From the NCBI RefSeq assembly GCF_003614925.1, contig NZ_QYLP01000023.1, positions 58,137 through 122,136 on the forward strand: a DNA stretch of 64,000 nucleotides. The letters run 5' to 3'. Made by a program: the position numbers and the translations under genes. Position 1 is the first letter of the stretch. Every line of letters starts with the position of its first letter. Shown in pieces: positions 1-8,736 of this stretch. A model generated the notes under the pieces. That model had not been told where the DNA came from and did not search any database. It was given only the letters and a program-made list of their open reading frames with translations. The DNA is from Arthrobacter celericrescens. GTDB taxonomy: Bacteria > Actinomycetota > Actinomycetes > Actinomycetales > Micrococcaceae.

Positions 1-249
1 CGCAGCGGATCCTCCGAGCACGGCTTCCGCCTCGCCGAGATGGAATCGATGTTCGGCGAACTCCTGCTGACCCCGCACATCCCCGAGCAGGCAAACTGGC
101 AGCAGATCCAGGGCGCCGCGCACGCCGTGCACCACTGGCCGGGCGATTCCGCCAAGGGCACCGCGAAGCTGTTCGACACGCTCCTGGAGAACCTGCTCGC
201 CTCGAACGGCCATGCCCCTTCGAACGGCCAGCGCGAACGCCGCCGCTGA
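1..249 (+). CDS. ParA/MinD-family ATPase, C-terminal end (partial)
   Basis: The reading frame is open from the first base and stops at 247-249, leaving about 82 residues of a longer protein. The tail (IPEQANWQQIQGAAHAVHHW, then PGDSAKGTAKLFDTLL) resembles the C-terminal helix region of actinobacterial ParA/MinD-like ATPases, which often end in an IPER...QGAA..LHVWPGESA pattern. The nucleotide-binding P-loop would lie upstream, outside the window, so ATPase function is inferred from the tail alone. A strong hairpin follows at 294-328 and the next gene converges from the other strand. Confidence 0.6.
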   Translation, partial: RSGSSEHGFRLAEMESMFGELLLTPHIPEQANWQQIQGAAHAVHHWPGDSAKGTAKLFDTLLENLLASNGHAPSNGQRERRR

Positions 250-293
250 CGCCGCGCCATTACGGCACGGACGACGCCGCCACTTTCCAAACG

Positions 294-328
294 AAGAAAG
301 CCGCCTTCCGGTGGAAGGCGGCTTTCTT
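294..328. terminator. bidirectional intrinsic terminator
   Basis: A perfect 16-bp inverted repeat (294-309 with 313-328) closes on a 3-nt loop. Its outer ends are A-rich on the left and T-rich on the right, so it can end transcription from both sides. It lies between the converging ParA-like tail and the MerR gene. Confidence 0.85.
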
Positions 329-347
329 GTTGTCAGTGGGGCTCCGG

Positions 348-941
<594 letters not shown>

Positions 942-1181
942 GTGACCCTCCTTGTCCGAAGTTCCCCTGGGGATGGCGCATGCACAACAGACACGCATGG
1001 AACGTCAAACGTGTAATTTCAGACGTGTCCGCACTCTCCAGTGTGAGCCACGCCCGCTGTGCATGCAACGGGAACTTGATACCTCCGACGTTAGGCGCGC
1101 AGAGGCCCAAGGTCAAAGACGCTTGGGGCAATTTCACGTCGTGTCGAAACTTTCACCTTCGGCTTTAACGTTAGGAAGCCG

Positions 1182-1685
1182 TCAGCCTTCGAAGTCTTCG
1201 GGTTCCACGTCGTCGAGGAACTCCCGGAAGCGGCGCATTTCGCGTTCCTCGTCCACACTCGGGCCCGGCTCGGCCTCTTCCCCTTCGTCGTGCTCGGTGA
1301 TCCGGACGCCGGCTTCTTCCATCACGGCGTCGGCGCACCAGATGCGGCACTTCGCGCGCAATGCCAGGGCCAGCGCATCCGAAGCCCGCGAGCTGACCGT
1401 GGTGCCGTCGTCGAACTGGAGCTGGCCGTAGAAGATGTTGTCCTCGACGGCGACGATGTTCACGCTGACGATCGCGTGGCCGAGGGCCTCGACCACGTCC
1501 ACGAGGAGGTCGTGGGTCATTGGCCGCGGCGGAACGACGCCCTGCTGGGCCAGGGCGATGGCGCTGGCCTCCGGTGTGCCGATCCAGATGGGCACGTGCC
1601 GTTCCCCCTGGATCTCCTTGAGGAGGACCAGCGGCTGGTTGGACGGGAGCTCGATCCTCACCCCGACAATCTCGACTTCGATCAT
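1182..1685 (-). CDS. bifunctional nuclease family protein (DUF151)
   Basis: A 167-aa protein of the DUF151/bifunctional nuclease family, with hallmark stretches near the start (VPIWIGTPEASAIALA), middle (FYGQLQFDD) and the block SSRASDALALALR. Family members have been linked to DNase/RNase activity, but the in vivo role in actinobacteria is not settled. The C-terminus is very acidic (EHDEGEEAEPGPSVDEE), common in actinobacterial versions. The start at 1685 gives an ATGA overlap with the upstream ftsR-like gene, so the two are probably translationally coupled. An alternative in-frame ATG at 1742 would lie inside the ftsR coding region and is less likely. Corresponds to Rv1829 in the M. tuberculosis order. 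Confidence 0.88.
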   Translation of the reverse strand: MIEVEIVGVRIELPSNQPLVLLKEIQGERHVPIWIGTPEASAIALAQQGVVPPRPMTHDLLVDVVEALGHAIVSVNIVAVEDNIFYGQLQFDDGTTVSSRASDALALALRAKCRIWCADAVMEEAGVRITEHDEGEEAEPGPSVDEEREMRRFREFLDDVEPEDFEG

Positions 1686-2407
1686 GACGATTCCATGCGC
1701 GAGATCCGGTCCTGCACCAGGGCCCGGTGCAGGGTGAGGCAAAGTTCGCTGATTTCCCGGGCCGCTTCCGCGGCACGCGACTGCGAGGCCGCGTCCTTGC
1801 GGGACATCAGCGGCGCCACCGCGCGTTCCACCAGCCCGAACTCGCGGTCCGCGGCCGCCTGGAAGGGGCGCAGGTGCCGCGGCTCCAGGCCGTGGCTTTC
1901 AAGCTGCACGCAGGCGCGCGCCACCTGCAGGGAGTGCTCGTCGAACTTGCCGTTGACGTGGCTGATCAGACCGAAGTCCAGCAGGGACTGCAGGAGCGGA
2001 ACGCTGGCGCCGGACTCGGTGCGGAGCTGTTCCTCGCTGAGGGCCCGTGCCCTGCCGTGAATTTCGGCCGCGAGTTCATCGGAGACGATCCGCGGGGAAA
2101 CGGTCACGCCCGGCGGTAGGTTCTCCGGGCGTTCGCCGCGGTCGATCGCGTCGAGGTAGTCCTTGATGACCTTCAGCGGCAGGTACTGGTCGCGCTGCAG
2201 CGCCAGGACGAAGCGCAGGCGTTCCACGTCGCTTTCCGCGTACTGGCGGTACCCGGCGGGGGTCCGCTTGGGGTTGATCAGTCCCTTTTCTTCAAGGAAG
2301 CGGATCTTCGACGCCGTCATCGCGGGAAAGTCGTCGCTCAGCTGGGCGAGGACCTCGCCGATATTCAGGACCTGGGGTCCACGCCGTTCCGGCTGGGCAA
2401 TTGCCAC
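1682..2407 (-). CDS. ftsR: MerR-family regulator FtsR
   Basis: A 241-aa protein with an N-terminal MerR-type HTH: LNIGEVLAQL, then SKIRFLEEKGLINPKRTPAG, YRQY and DVERLRFVLALQRDQYLPLK. A long C-terminal domain lacks effector cysteines. It corresponds to Rv1828, and the corynebacterial homologue (FtsR) activates ftsZ transcription, so a link to division is the known family role. It is followed by the nuclease gene with an ATGA overlap and preceded by garA with a 17-nt gap, consistent with one transcript garA-ftsR-nuclease. Confidence 0.88.
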   Translation of the reverse strand: MAIAQPERRGPQVLNIGEVLAQLSDDFPAMTASKIRFLEEKGLINPKRTPAGYRQYAESDVERLRFVLALQRDQYLPLKVIKDYLDAIDRGERPENLPPGVTVSPRIVSDELAAEIHGRARALSEEQLRTESGASVPLLQSLLDFGLISHVNGKFDEHSLQVARACVQLESHGLEPRHLRPFQAAADREFGLVERAVAPLMSRKDAASQSRAAEAAREISELCLTLHRALVQDRISRMESS

Positions 2408-2424
2408 AGGCAGGTACTCCGGAT

Positions 2425-2901
2425 TCAGGCCTGCCCTGCAGCGCGCGCAGGGCTCAGGTAGAAGGTGAGTCGGAACTTACCGATCTGGACTTCGCTGCCG
2501 TTCTTCAGCTGCACGCTGTCCACGCGGTCGTGGTTGACGTAGGTGCCGTTGAGGCTGCCGGTGTCCACCACTTCGAAGCCGCCGGCGGTGCGGTGGAATT
2601 CGACGTGCTTGCGCGAGACGGTGACGTCGTCGAGGAAGATGTCGGCATCCGGGTGGCGGCCCGCCGTCGTGCTGTCCGAGTCCAGCAGGAAACGGGCGCC
2701 GGCGTTCGGACCGCTGTGGGCGATCAGGAGCGCTGATCCCGGGGGCAGGGCGTCCACGGCCGCGCGCTCTTCGGCGAGCAGCCGCGGGGTGACACCGGGT
2801 TCGCTGCTGATGGGGGTGAGCTGGATCGAGGTGGTCTCCGACGTCGGCTGATCCAGTCCTTCGGACCGGCCCGGGACCGGGTTCTGTTCGCCGCCAACCA
2901 T
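2425..2901 (-). CDS. garA: FHA-domain protein GarA (OdhI-like)
   Basis: A 158-aa protein: an unstructured N-terminus carrying the phospho-acceptor motif SETTSIQL near residues 20-27, then one FHA domain (GPNAGARFLLDSD, TAGRHPDADIFLDD, VTVSRKHVEF, GSLNGTYVN, VQIGKFRL). In mycobacteria GarA, and in corynebacteria OdhI, is phosphorylated by PknB/PknG on the ETT threonines and then stops inhibiting 2-oxoglutarate dehydrogenase. Conservation of ETTS suggests the same switch here. The start at 2901 has a GAGGAGG ribosome site; the ATG at 2916 overlaps that site and is less likely. It lies between gcvH and ftsR as in other actinobacteria. Confidence 0.92.
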   Translation of the reverse strand: MVGGEQNPVPGRSEGLDQPTSETTSIQLTPISSEPGVTPRLLAEERAAVDALPPGSALLIAHSGPNAGARFLLDSDSTTAGRHPDADIFLDDVTVSRKHVEFHRTAGGFEVVDTGSLNGTYVNHDRVDSVQLKNGSEVQIGKFRLTFYLSPARAAGQA

Positions 2902-2988
2902 GGAAATCCTCCTCATCCGCCGGCGCCTCCCACAGACGCCGGTTCGCTTCTGCCCGGTTCCGCCGGGCCAAACGGGTTGCTGGTCCGG

Positions 2989-3014
2989 CCGGTTCTCCGT
3001 TGCGGGAGAACCGG
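2989..3014 (-). terminator. hairpin between gcvH and garA
   Basis: A 10-bp stem (2989-2998 with 3005-3014) lies just after gcvH in its direction of transcription. No U-tract follows, so it may attenuate or process the transcript rather than end it. Confidence 0.4.
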
Positions 3015-3033
3015 CGTGTCGGACCAGATGTTT

Positions 3034-3420
3034 TTAGCCTACCTGCTGTTCGTACTCGGATGCACTGAGCAGCGACTCGACGGCGTCAGCTTCCGCGAGC
3101 TTGATCTCCAGGAGCCAGCCGTCACCGTAGGGATCGGAGTTGATCAGGGCCGGATCGCTGTCCAGCGCGTCGTTACGGGCGATGACTTCGCCGCTCACCG
3201 GGGCGTAAATGTCGCTGACGCTCTTGGTGGACTCAACCTCGCCCACCACCTCGTTGCCAGTGATGGTGGTGCCGGGTTCGGGCATCTGGACGTAGACAAC
3301 GTCACCCAGGGCGTCCTGCGCGAAGTCGGTGATGCCGATGCGGACGACGCCATCGGAGTTGGGGGCAGCCACCCATTCGTGCTCGGCGGTGTAGGAGAGA
3401 TCGGCAGGAATGTTGCTCAT
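3034..3420 (-). CDS. gcvH: glycine cleavage system H protein
   Basis: A 128-aa lipoyl carrier protein. The lipoyl-lysine lies in VVGEVESTKSVSDIYAP, and the family signatures YTAEHEW near the start and DPYGDGWLLEIK near the end are present. H protein shuttles the methylamine group between the P, T and L proteins of glycine cleavage. None of those partner genes is in the window, as is usual when gcvH sits beside garA. Start at MSNIPADL (3420); the frame stays open much further upstream, but that extension does not resemble the family. Confidence 0.95.
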   Translation of the reverse strand: MSNIPADLSYTAEHEWVAAPNSDGVVRIGITDFAQDALGDVVYVQMPEPGTTITGNEVVGEVESTKSVSDIYAPVSGEVIARNDALDSDPALINSDPYGDGWLLEIKLAEADAVESLLSASEYEQQVG

Positions 3421-3582
3421 CGGTCGCCTTTCATCTGGACGTTGAGGACCACGACGGCGAAGCAGGCTTCCGCGCCGCCGCTGAAAGTATAGGCACATTC
3501 CTCCCGCCTCCCCAGAGGTCTCTGGAATGATGGGCGCAAGAGGGTCCGCCCTGCCAGAAGGTTCCCTTGGAGGAGCATCGCC

Positions 3583-4524
3583 ATGCCTGAACTTCCAGAA
3601 CTCACGGCCCTGGCCGCCTACCTCGATGCGCGCCTGGCGGGCGCCACGGTGGTGAGCCTGCAGTTCCCCACCCGCTTTGCGCTGAAGAGCAAGGGCTTCG
3701 ATCCGGAAAGCCTTGCCGGCAGGACTGTCAGACGTGTGCATCGGCGTGGCAAGTTCCTGGTGTTCCAGACGTCAGCGGCCACCGATTCGGCCGAATACGC
3801 GGACGAAGGCGGCGCGTTGAGCATCGTGGTCAGTTTCGCCAAGGCCGGTTGGCTGCTTTTGTCCGGGAAGCTTTCCGGGCTCAAGGATGCTCCGGAGCCG
3901 GAGTCCGGGAGCATGGCCGCCGCGGGATACGTCTCCGCCCGTTTCCGCTTCAGCAACCACGGCACGGACTTCGGGGTGGACCTCACGGACGAGGGCAGGT
4001 GGAAGGGCCTGGCCGTCTTCATCGTGCATGACCCGGAAGAGGTTTCGGGTATCGCCGAGCTCGGACCCGAAGCCCTCGACCCGGAGTTCACGCTCGAGGA
4101 GTTCACGCACCTGTTCACGTCCCGTCAGCGGACCAAGGACATCATCAGGGACCAGAAGCGGATTGCCGGCATCGGCAACGGCTACAGCGACGAGATCCTG
4201 CACGCGGCCAAGTTGTCTCCGCTCGCCCCGGGCGCGTCCCTGGACGCCGAGGCCGTTGGCCGGCTCTACGCGACCATGCGCGGGCTCCTGGGAGATGCCA
4301 CCGAAGCGCTGGACGGTCTGGCGCCGGATAAACTCAAGGCCGCCAAGAAGGAGTCCATGGCGGTCCACGGCCGCACCGGTGAAAGCTGCCCCGTCTGCGG
4401 CACCACCATCCAGGAACTGGCGTACGTGGGAACATCCTTCCAATACTGCCCCGGCTGCCAGAGCGGCGGGGAGATCCTCAAACGGCCCGCGGGACGCGGC
4501 ACGGGAGAGGAGCCGGCAGACTGA
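3583..4524 (+). CDS. Fpg/Nei-family DNA glycosylase
   Basis: A 313-aa base-excision repair glycosylase/AP lyase. It starts MPELPELTALAAYL, so the catalytic Pro2-Glu3 pair is intact once Met is removed. The helix-two-turn-helix block is RDQKRIAGIGNGYSDEILH, and a C-terminal zinc finger has CPVC...CPGC. It is longer than typical Fpg (about 270-290 aa). The finger reads TSFQYCPGCQ, where Fpg/Nei normally has an Arg-Ser/Thr-Thr pattern; the Arg that contacts phosphate appears to be Thr. It is therefore not confidently Fpg or Nei by substrate. A GGAGGA ribosome site precedes the ATG. Confidence 0.85.
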   Translation: MPELPELTALAAYLDARLAGATVVSLQFPTRFALKSKGFDPESLAGRTVRRVHRRGKFLVFQTSAATDSAEYADEGGALSIVVSFAKAGWLLLSGKLSGLKDAPEPESGSMAAAGYVSARFRFSNHGTDFGVDLTDEGRWKGLAVFIVHDPEEVSGIAELGPEALDPEFTLEEFTHLFTSRQRTKDIIRDQKRIAGIGNGYSDEILHAAKLSPLAPGASLDAEAVGRLYATMRGLLGDATEALDGLAPDKLKAAKKESMAVHGRTGESCPVCGTTIQELAYVGTSFQYCPGCQSGGEILKRPAGRGTGEEPAD

Positions 4525-4547
4525 GTGCCTCTGCCATGATGGGTGCC

Positions 4548-5144
4548 ATGACAGAACAAGCGCCAGTACCCCCTAAGAAAAAAGGCAACTGGGGCGCCAA
4601 GATCATCCTGATCCTTGTCGCGTTGGTCTTCGCCGTCATCTCCTACTTCGCCCTCGCCGCCTTCCTCCCCCGCTGGTGGTCGCAGACCATTGGGCAGCAG
4701 GTCAACGGCAGCATTTCCGCCGGGATCCTGGCCGGCATGTTCTACGGCTTCGTCTTCACCTTCGCCGCGGCCCTCGTGGCGCTGATCGGGCTGAACAGGA
4801 AGGTGGGCTGGCCCTTCAAGATCGCGCTCGTGGTGCTCGGCGTCGCGATCTCGACCCCGAACCTGCTGACCCTCTCCATCGCGCTCGGCACCAGCAACGC
4901 TGCGCACGCCGGCGAGCGGGTCCTCGACGTCGACGCGCCCGGATTCCGCACGGCCTCACTCGTGGCGGCAATTGCCGGGTTCGTGGCGGCAGTGGTGTTG
5001 GTGGTCCTGGTCCAGATGTGGCGCAGCCGCGGAAAGAAGATGAAGACGCTACAGCAGGCCGAGAGGGACCGGCTCAAGGCGGAAAAGGAAGCGGGACAGG
5101 CGGGAGCCGGCCAAACCGACGTCGACGACGCGGAGCAGCAGTAA
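4548..5144 (+). CDS. four-helix membrane protein of unknown function
   Basis: A 198-aa protein with about four hydrophobic segments: IILILVALVFAVISYFALAA, AGMFYGFVFTFAAALVALIG, FKIALVVLGVAISTPNLL, and SLVAAIAGFVAAVVLVVLVQ. A basic cytoplasmic N-terminus (PPKKKGNWG) precedes them and a charged tail (QQAERDRLKAEKEAG) follows. The start MTEQAP at 4548 is chosen over an ATG 12 nt upstream because the lysine-rich N-terminus is then typical. It lies 23 nt after the glycosylase and may share its transcript. I do not recognise a named family; a permease-like scaffold is possible. Confidence 0.7.
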   Translation: MTEQAPVPPKKKGNWGAKIILILVALVFAVISYFALAAFLPRWWSQTIGQQVNGSISAGILAGMFYGFVFTFAAALVALIGLNRKVGWPFKIALVVLGVAISTPNLLTLSIALGTSNAAHAGERVLDVDAPGFRTASLVAAIAGFVAAVVLVVLVQMWRSRGKKMKTLQQAERDRLKAEKEAGQAGAGQTDVDDAEQQ

Positions 5145-5196
5145 GGCGGCAGAACCTGCCCGGGCTGGATGTACGGCGCGCGTCGCCGTAGAATAT

Positions 5197-5210
5197 TAGT
5201 TGCATGCGCT
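5197..5210 (+). promoter_or_regulatory. MarR operator-like motif upstream of marR
   Basis: TAGTTGCATGCGCT lies 42 nt before the marR start. The same 14-mer, with one or two changes, recurs three times in the SDR/MFS divergent promoter (6947-7018), marking it as the likely binding site of this regulator. Confidence 0.6.
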
Positions 5211-5252
5211 GCATATATGGTTGCGCGCACTATCGGCAGGAGTTACGGGAAC

Positions 5253-5699
5253 ATGGGCATCAAGGACGACGCCGTCGAAGTCCGGGCGCAGGGCTGGCGG
5301 ACGCTTGCCGCACTGCACGGGACCATCGAGGCGGCGCTGGAGAAGGCACTGCAGTCGGCCGCCGGCCTCTCGGTGGTGGAGTACACCGTGCTCGACGCGC
5401 TCAGCCGCCAGGACGGTTGGCACATGCGCATGCAGCAGCTGGCCCGCGCCACCGCCCTGTCCAGCAGCGCCACCACGCGCCTGGTCAACCGCCTCGAAGA
5501 CCGCGCGCTGCTCACCCGGATCCTCTGCGCGGACGACCGCCGCGGGATCTACACCGAACTGACCGACGCCGGGCAGAAGCTGCTGCTGGCCGCCCGGCCG
5601 GTGCATGACGAGGCGTTGGAGATGGCATTGGAAGAGGCCGGGGCGGTACCGGAACTGGAGCCGCTGGTGCGGGCGCTGGGCGCCCTGCAGGCGGTCTAG
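5253..5699 (+). CDS. MarR-family transcriptional regulator
   Basis: A 148-aa winged-helix regulator. The core is LSVVEYTVLDALSRQ, then MQQLARATALSSSATTRLVN, RLEDRALLTR and the wing ADDRRGIYTELTDAG, all typical of MarR. The start MGIKDDAVEV at 5253 has CAGGAG upstream; the frame is open earlier but runs through the operator region. A repeated TAGTTGC..GCGCT motif sits before this gene and again between the SDR and MFS genes, so it probably represses itself and that cluster. The ligand is unknown. Confidence 0.85.
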   Translation: MGIKDDAVEVRAQGWRTLAALHGTIEAALEKALQSAAGLSVVEYTVLDALSRQDGWHMRMQQLARATALSSSATTRLVNRLEDRALLTRILCADDRRGIYTELTDAGQKLLLAARPVHDEALEMALEEAGAVPELEPLVRALGALQAV

Positions 5700-5705
5700 G
5701 CCTTA

Positions 5706-6056
5706 CTAGGCCTTTTTCACGACGCTTGACTTGAGCTGCATCGGGCCGAAGCCGTCCACCTTGCAGTCGATGTCGTGGTCGCCGAAGCCGTCCACGAGGC
5801 GGATGTTGCGGACCTTGGTACCCACCTTGATGGGCGTCGAGCTGCCCTTGACCTTCAGGTCCTTGATGATGGTGACGGTGTCGCCGTCGGCGAGCACATT
5901 GCCCACGGCGTCCTTGATGAGCTTCTCCCCCGCGTCGTCGCCCTCGGCGACGGGCTCCCACTCGTGGCCGCATTCGGGGCAGACGAGCAGCGCGCCCATC
6001 TCGTAGGCGAATTCACTGGAACATTCGGGGCACGGCGGCAGGGATTCACTCACCAT
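5706..6056 (-). CDS. yjdM: zinc-ribbon protein YjdM/PhnA family
   Basis: A 116-aa protein with an N-terminal zinc ribbon (PCPECSSEF...[10 protein letters not shown], four cysteines) and a C-terminal PhnA domain ([51 protein letters not shown]). Family members were first named for alkylphosphonate uptake, but no phn transport or lyase genes are nearby and the function is unproven. Its start overlaps the end of the upstream SDR gene by 11 nt, suggesting co-transcription. It converges on marR with a 6-nt gap. Confidence 0.9.
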   Translation of the reverse strand: MVSESLPPCPECSSEFAYEMGALLVCPECGHEWEPVAEGDDAGEKLIKDAVGNVLADGDTVTIIKDLKVKGSSTPIKVGTKVRNIRLVDGFGDHDIDCKVDGFGPMQLKSSVVKKA

Positions 6057-6897
6057 CCAAGGATACTAGGCCGCCCAGGGCATCCTTGCCGCCCTTGCCT
6101 CCCCGTCCGGGCGCGGCCGCAGCAGCCCCGTCCCTGAGCCCGAGCATAGTGTGCAGCGGGCCGGCGAGCGCACCGCCGTCCACCGGCAGCGTGGCACCCG
6201 TAATCCAGGCGGCGTCGTCCGACGCCAGGAAGGCGATGGCCGCGGCCACATCCTCCGGCTCGCCCACGCGCCCGAGGGGGTACATTGGGGCCAGCCTGTC
6301 GGGGCCGCCCTGGCCGTCCCACACCCTGGTGCGGATGGTTCCGGGCGCCACGAGGTTCAGGCGCATGCCGTCCGGACCGAGGGTGACGGCGAGGTTCTTC
6401 ACCAGCAGGCCGAGCCCGGCCTTGGCGGCGGAGTAGGCCTCGCCGCCGAACGCCTGGACACCGTTGACCGAACCGACCAGGACCACCGCCCCGCCGCTGC
6501 TCCGCAGATGGGGCACCGCCGCCCGGATCAGGCGCATGGGTCCGCTGAGGTTGAGGTCGAGGTCCGCGTTCCAGTCGTCGTCGCTCATCCCCTCCGCCAG
6601 GCGCGGGTGCGGCAGCGCGCCGCCGGCGACGTTCACCAGGACGTCCAGCCTGCCGAAACGTCCGGCGACGGCGGCAACCGCCGCGTCCACGGACGTGCGG
6701 TCCGTGAGGTCGCAGGCGAGCACGAGGCTCCTGCCGCCGTCGGGGTCCAGTTCCGCCGCGAGATGCCGGGCGGCGTCGACGTCCAGTTCGGCGAGCGCGA
6801 CGACGGCACCCTCGGCATGCAGGCGCCGCACCGCGGCGGCGCCGATCCCATGCCCGGCGCCGGTCACCAGGCAGACCTTGCGTTCGAAGCGGTTCAT
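6046..6897 (-). CDS. short-chain dehydrogenase/reductase (SDR)
   Basis: A 283-aa classical SDR. The NAD(P)-binding motif GAGHGIG is near residue 14, NVAGG follows strand 4, the catalytic Ser lies in VVLVGSVNG, and YSAAKAG gives YxxxK. The family C-terminal pattern [18 protein letters not shown] is present. The start at 6897 (MNRFERKV) has GGAGG upstream; the longer open frame has no Met with a ribosome site. It is divergent from an MFS gene, and the shared promoter carries three copies of the MarR-linked motif. The substrate cannot be read from sequence. Confidence 0.88.
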   Translation of the reverse strand: MNRFERKVCLVTGAGHGIGAAAVRRLHAEGAVVALAELDVDAARHLAAELDPDGGRSLVLACDLTDRTSVDAAVAAVAGRFGRLDVLVNVAGGALPHPRLAEGMSDDDWNADLDLNLSGPMRLIRAAVPHLRSSGGAVVLVGSVNGVQAFGGEAYSAAKAGLGLLVKNLAVTLGPDGMRLNLVAPGTIRTRVWDGQGGPDRLAPMYPLGRVGEPEDVAAAIAFLASDDAAWITGATLPVDGGALAGPLHTMLGLRDGAAAAAPGRGGKGGKDALGGLVSLDGE

Positions 6898-6946
6898 GAT
6901 CCTCCTTGAGCCCGCAGGGCAGCGGTCCGGGACGCACCTCACAAAG

Positions 6947-7018
6947 TAGTTGCTTGCGCTTGTTATTTGCGTGTGCAACTATAGATTCATCGGGCGAAAT
7001 AACCAGCGCCTGCAACTA
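6947..7018. promoter_or_regulatory. divergent SDR/MFS promoter with three MarR-type operators
   Basis: TAGTTGCTTGCGCT at 6947-6960 on the plus strand. On the minus strand, TAGTTGCACACGC at 6981-6969 and TAGTTGCAGGCGCT at 7018-7005. All match the motif in front of marR (5197-5210). The first and second copies face each other, forming a wide inverted repeat centred near 6964. Confidence 0.6.
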
Positions 7019-7045
7019 CTTTCCCAGTGTAACAGGAGACCCCTC

Positions 7046-8248
7046 ATGCCTCTCGGCCTACTCGCGCTCGCCATCGGCGCGTTCGGCATCGGCCTTACCG
7101 AATTCGTCATCATGGGCCTGCTGCCCGAGGTGGCCGCGGACTTCGCGGTGACCGAGGCCGCAGCCGGATGGCTCATTTCCGGATACGCCCTGGGCGTCGT
7201 TGTCGGCGCCCTGCTGCTGACCGCTGCAACCACCCGGCTCCCCCGCAAGGCCGTGCTGCTGAGCCTGATCGTGCTCTTCATTGTGGGCAACGCGCTCACC
7301 GCCCTGGCCGGCGACTACGGCCTTGCCATGATCGGCCGCATCATCGCAGCCCTCTGCCACGGCGCCTTCTTCGGCATCGGTTCCGTGGTTGCCGCGAGCC
7401 TCGTCGCCCCGGCCAAGAAGGCCGGCGCCATCGCCATCATGTTCACCGGCCTCACCGCCGCGAACGTGCTCGGCGTCCCCTTCGGCACCTTCATCGGCCA
7501 GCAGTTCGGCTGGCGCGCCACCTTCTGGGCCATCTCCGGGATCGGCGTCCTGGCGTTCATCGGCATCGCGGTCCTCGTTCCCGTGCTGCGCCACTCCGGT
7601 GAACACATCAGCCTGCGCAGCGAACTGCGCGCTTTCCGCTCCGGACAGGTGTGGCTCTCCTTGCTCGTGACGGTCCTTGCCTACGGCGGCATGTTCGGCG
7701 CCTTCACCTACATCGCCTACACGCTCACCGAGGTCAGCGGCTTCGCATCCGGTTCCGTGCCGTGGCTGCTGGTGCTCTTCGGCGCCGGCCTGGTGGTGGG
7801 GAACTGGCTGGGCGGACGCCTCGCGGACCGCTCCATCGACGGGACCCTCATCTTCTTCATCGCCGCCCTGATCGTGATCCTCGGTCTGTTCGGCCTCTTC
7901 GCGGATTCGCAGCCGGCCACCATCGTTGCCCTTTTCCTCATGGGTGGCTTCGGCTTCGGCACGGTTCCGGGCCTCCAGAGCCGCATCATGATCTACGCGG
8001 GCCAGGCCCCCACCCTTGCCTCCGGTGCCAACATCGGCGCCTTCAACGTGGGCAACGCGCTCGGCGCCTGGACCGGCGGCCTCGGCATCGCGGCCGGCCT
8101 CGGCTACACGTCACCCATCTGGATCGGCACCGCCATCACCGCCGCCGCCCTCGTCGTCATGCTGATCGCGAAGGCGACCGCCAGGAACCTGCGACCCGCG
8201 GACGCCGAGGCGCCCGCCGTCAACGAGTCCGCCGTCGCCGTCCACTAA
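7046..8248 (+). CDS. MFS efflux transporter, AraJ/PbuE-like (DHA1)
   Basis: A 400-aa, 12-segment major facilitator transporter of the DHA1 drug/sugar efflux group. It begins LALAIGAFGIGLTEFVIMGL-LPEVA, the signature seen in AraJ/YdhP/PbuE-type exporters, and later has an RLPRKAVLL loop and a HGAFFGIGSVVA segment. The start at 7046 is set by AACAGGAGA. It is followed 30 nt later by the DUF336 gene, so the two likely form an operon controlled by the MarR-type operators upstream. An efflux role with MarR control is inferred; the substrate is unknown. Confidence 0.88.
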   Translation: MPLGLLALAIGAFGIGLTEFVIMGLLPEVAADFAVTEAAAGWLISGYALGVVVGALLLTAATTRLPRKAVLLSLIVLFIVGNALTALAGDYGLAMIGRIIAALCHGAFFGIGSVVAASLVAPAKKAGAIAIMFTGLTAANVLGVPFGTFIGQQFGWRATFWAISGIGVLAFIGIAVLVPVLRHSGEHISLRSELRAFRSGQVWLSLLVTVLAYGGMFGAFTYIAYTLTEVSGFASGSVPWLLVLFGAGLVVGNWLGGRLADRSIDGTLIFFIAALIVILGLFGLFADSQPATIVALFLMGGFGFGTVPGLQSRIMIYAGQAPTLASGANIGAFNVGNALGAWTGGLGIAAGLGYTSPIWIGTAITAAALVVMLIAKATARNLRPADAEAPAVNESAVAVH

Positions 8249-8278
8249 CCACCACACCTATCCACAAGGAGAAAAACC

Positions 8279-8689
8279 ATGGCTACACCCCACCTGACCG
8301 CAACGGACGCCGAACTGCTTCTCGGCACGGCCCGCGACGCTGCCGCGGCCGAGGGCGTCAACGTCAGCATCAGTGTGCTCGACGCCGGCGGCCACCTCCT
8401 GGCGTTCCGCCGGGACGACCAGGCGCTGCTGATCTCCGGCGAGACGAGCACCCGCAAGGCCTACACCGCGGTGCAGCTCAACGCGGCAACGGCCGACGTC
8501 GTTGATGCGGTCAAGCCCGACGGCCCGTTCCACACCCTCGCCACCGCCTTGGATCGCCCGCTGCTGTTCATCGCCGGCGGTATCCCGGTGCACCGGGACG
8601 GACGGCTGGTGGGCGCGATCGGCGTCGGCGGCGGCGCCCCGGAACAGGATCACTCCTTCGCGGCTGCTGCCGTGGCAAAGCTGGGCTAG
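8279..8689 (+). CDS. GlcG/HbpS-like DUF336 protein
   Basis: A 136-aa protein of the GlcG/HbpS (DUF336) family: VSISVLDAGGHLLAFRRDD, then STRKAYTAVQLN, LLFIAGGIPVHRDGRLVGAI and GVGGGAPEQDHSFAAAAV. Family members include a haem-binding extracellular sensor (HbpS) and proteins of glycolate or diol clusters; most have no known activity. There is no signal peptide, so this one is cytoplasmic. It has an AAGGAG site and follows the MFS transporter, with a terminator directly after. Confidence 0.88.
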   Translation: MATPHLTATDAELLLGTARDAAAAEGVNVSISVLDAGGHLLAFRRDDQALLISGETSTRKAYTAVQLNAATADVVDAVKPDGPFHTLATALDRPLLFIAGGIPVHRDGRLVGAIGVGGGAPEQDHSFAAAAVAKLG

Positions 8690-8702
8690 CTGCTTCGACG
8701 AC

Positions 8703-8730
8703 GGAACCCCCGGCGATTGCCGGGGGTTCC
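8703..8730 (+). terminator. intrinsic terminator after DUF336 gene
   Basis: A perfect 12-bp stem (8703-8714 with 8719-8730) around a GATT loop, followed by GTTTGTT. It ends the MFS-DUF336 operon and faces the converging MFS gene at 8737. Confidence 0.85.
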
Positions 8731-8736
8731 GTTTGT

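Noticed and set aside
1290..2060. A 256-codon plus-strand frame
   Set aside because: Antisense to the bifunctional nuclease and ftsR genes.
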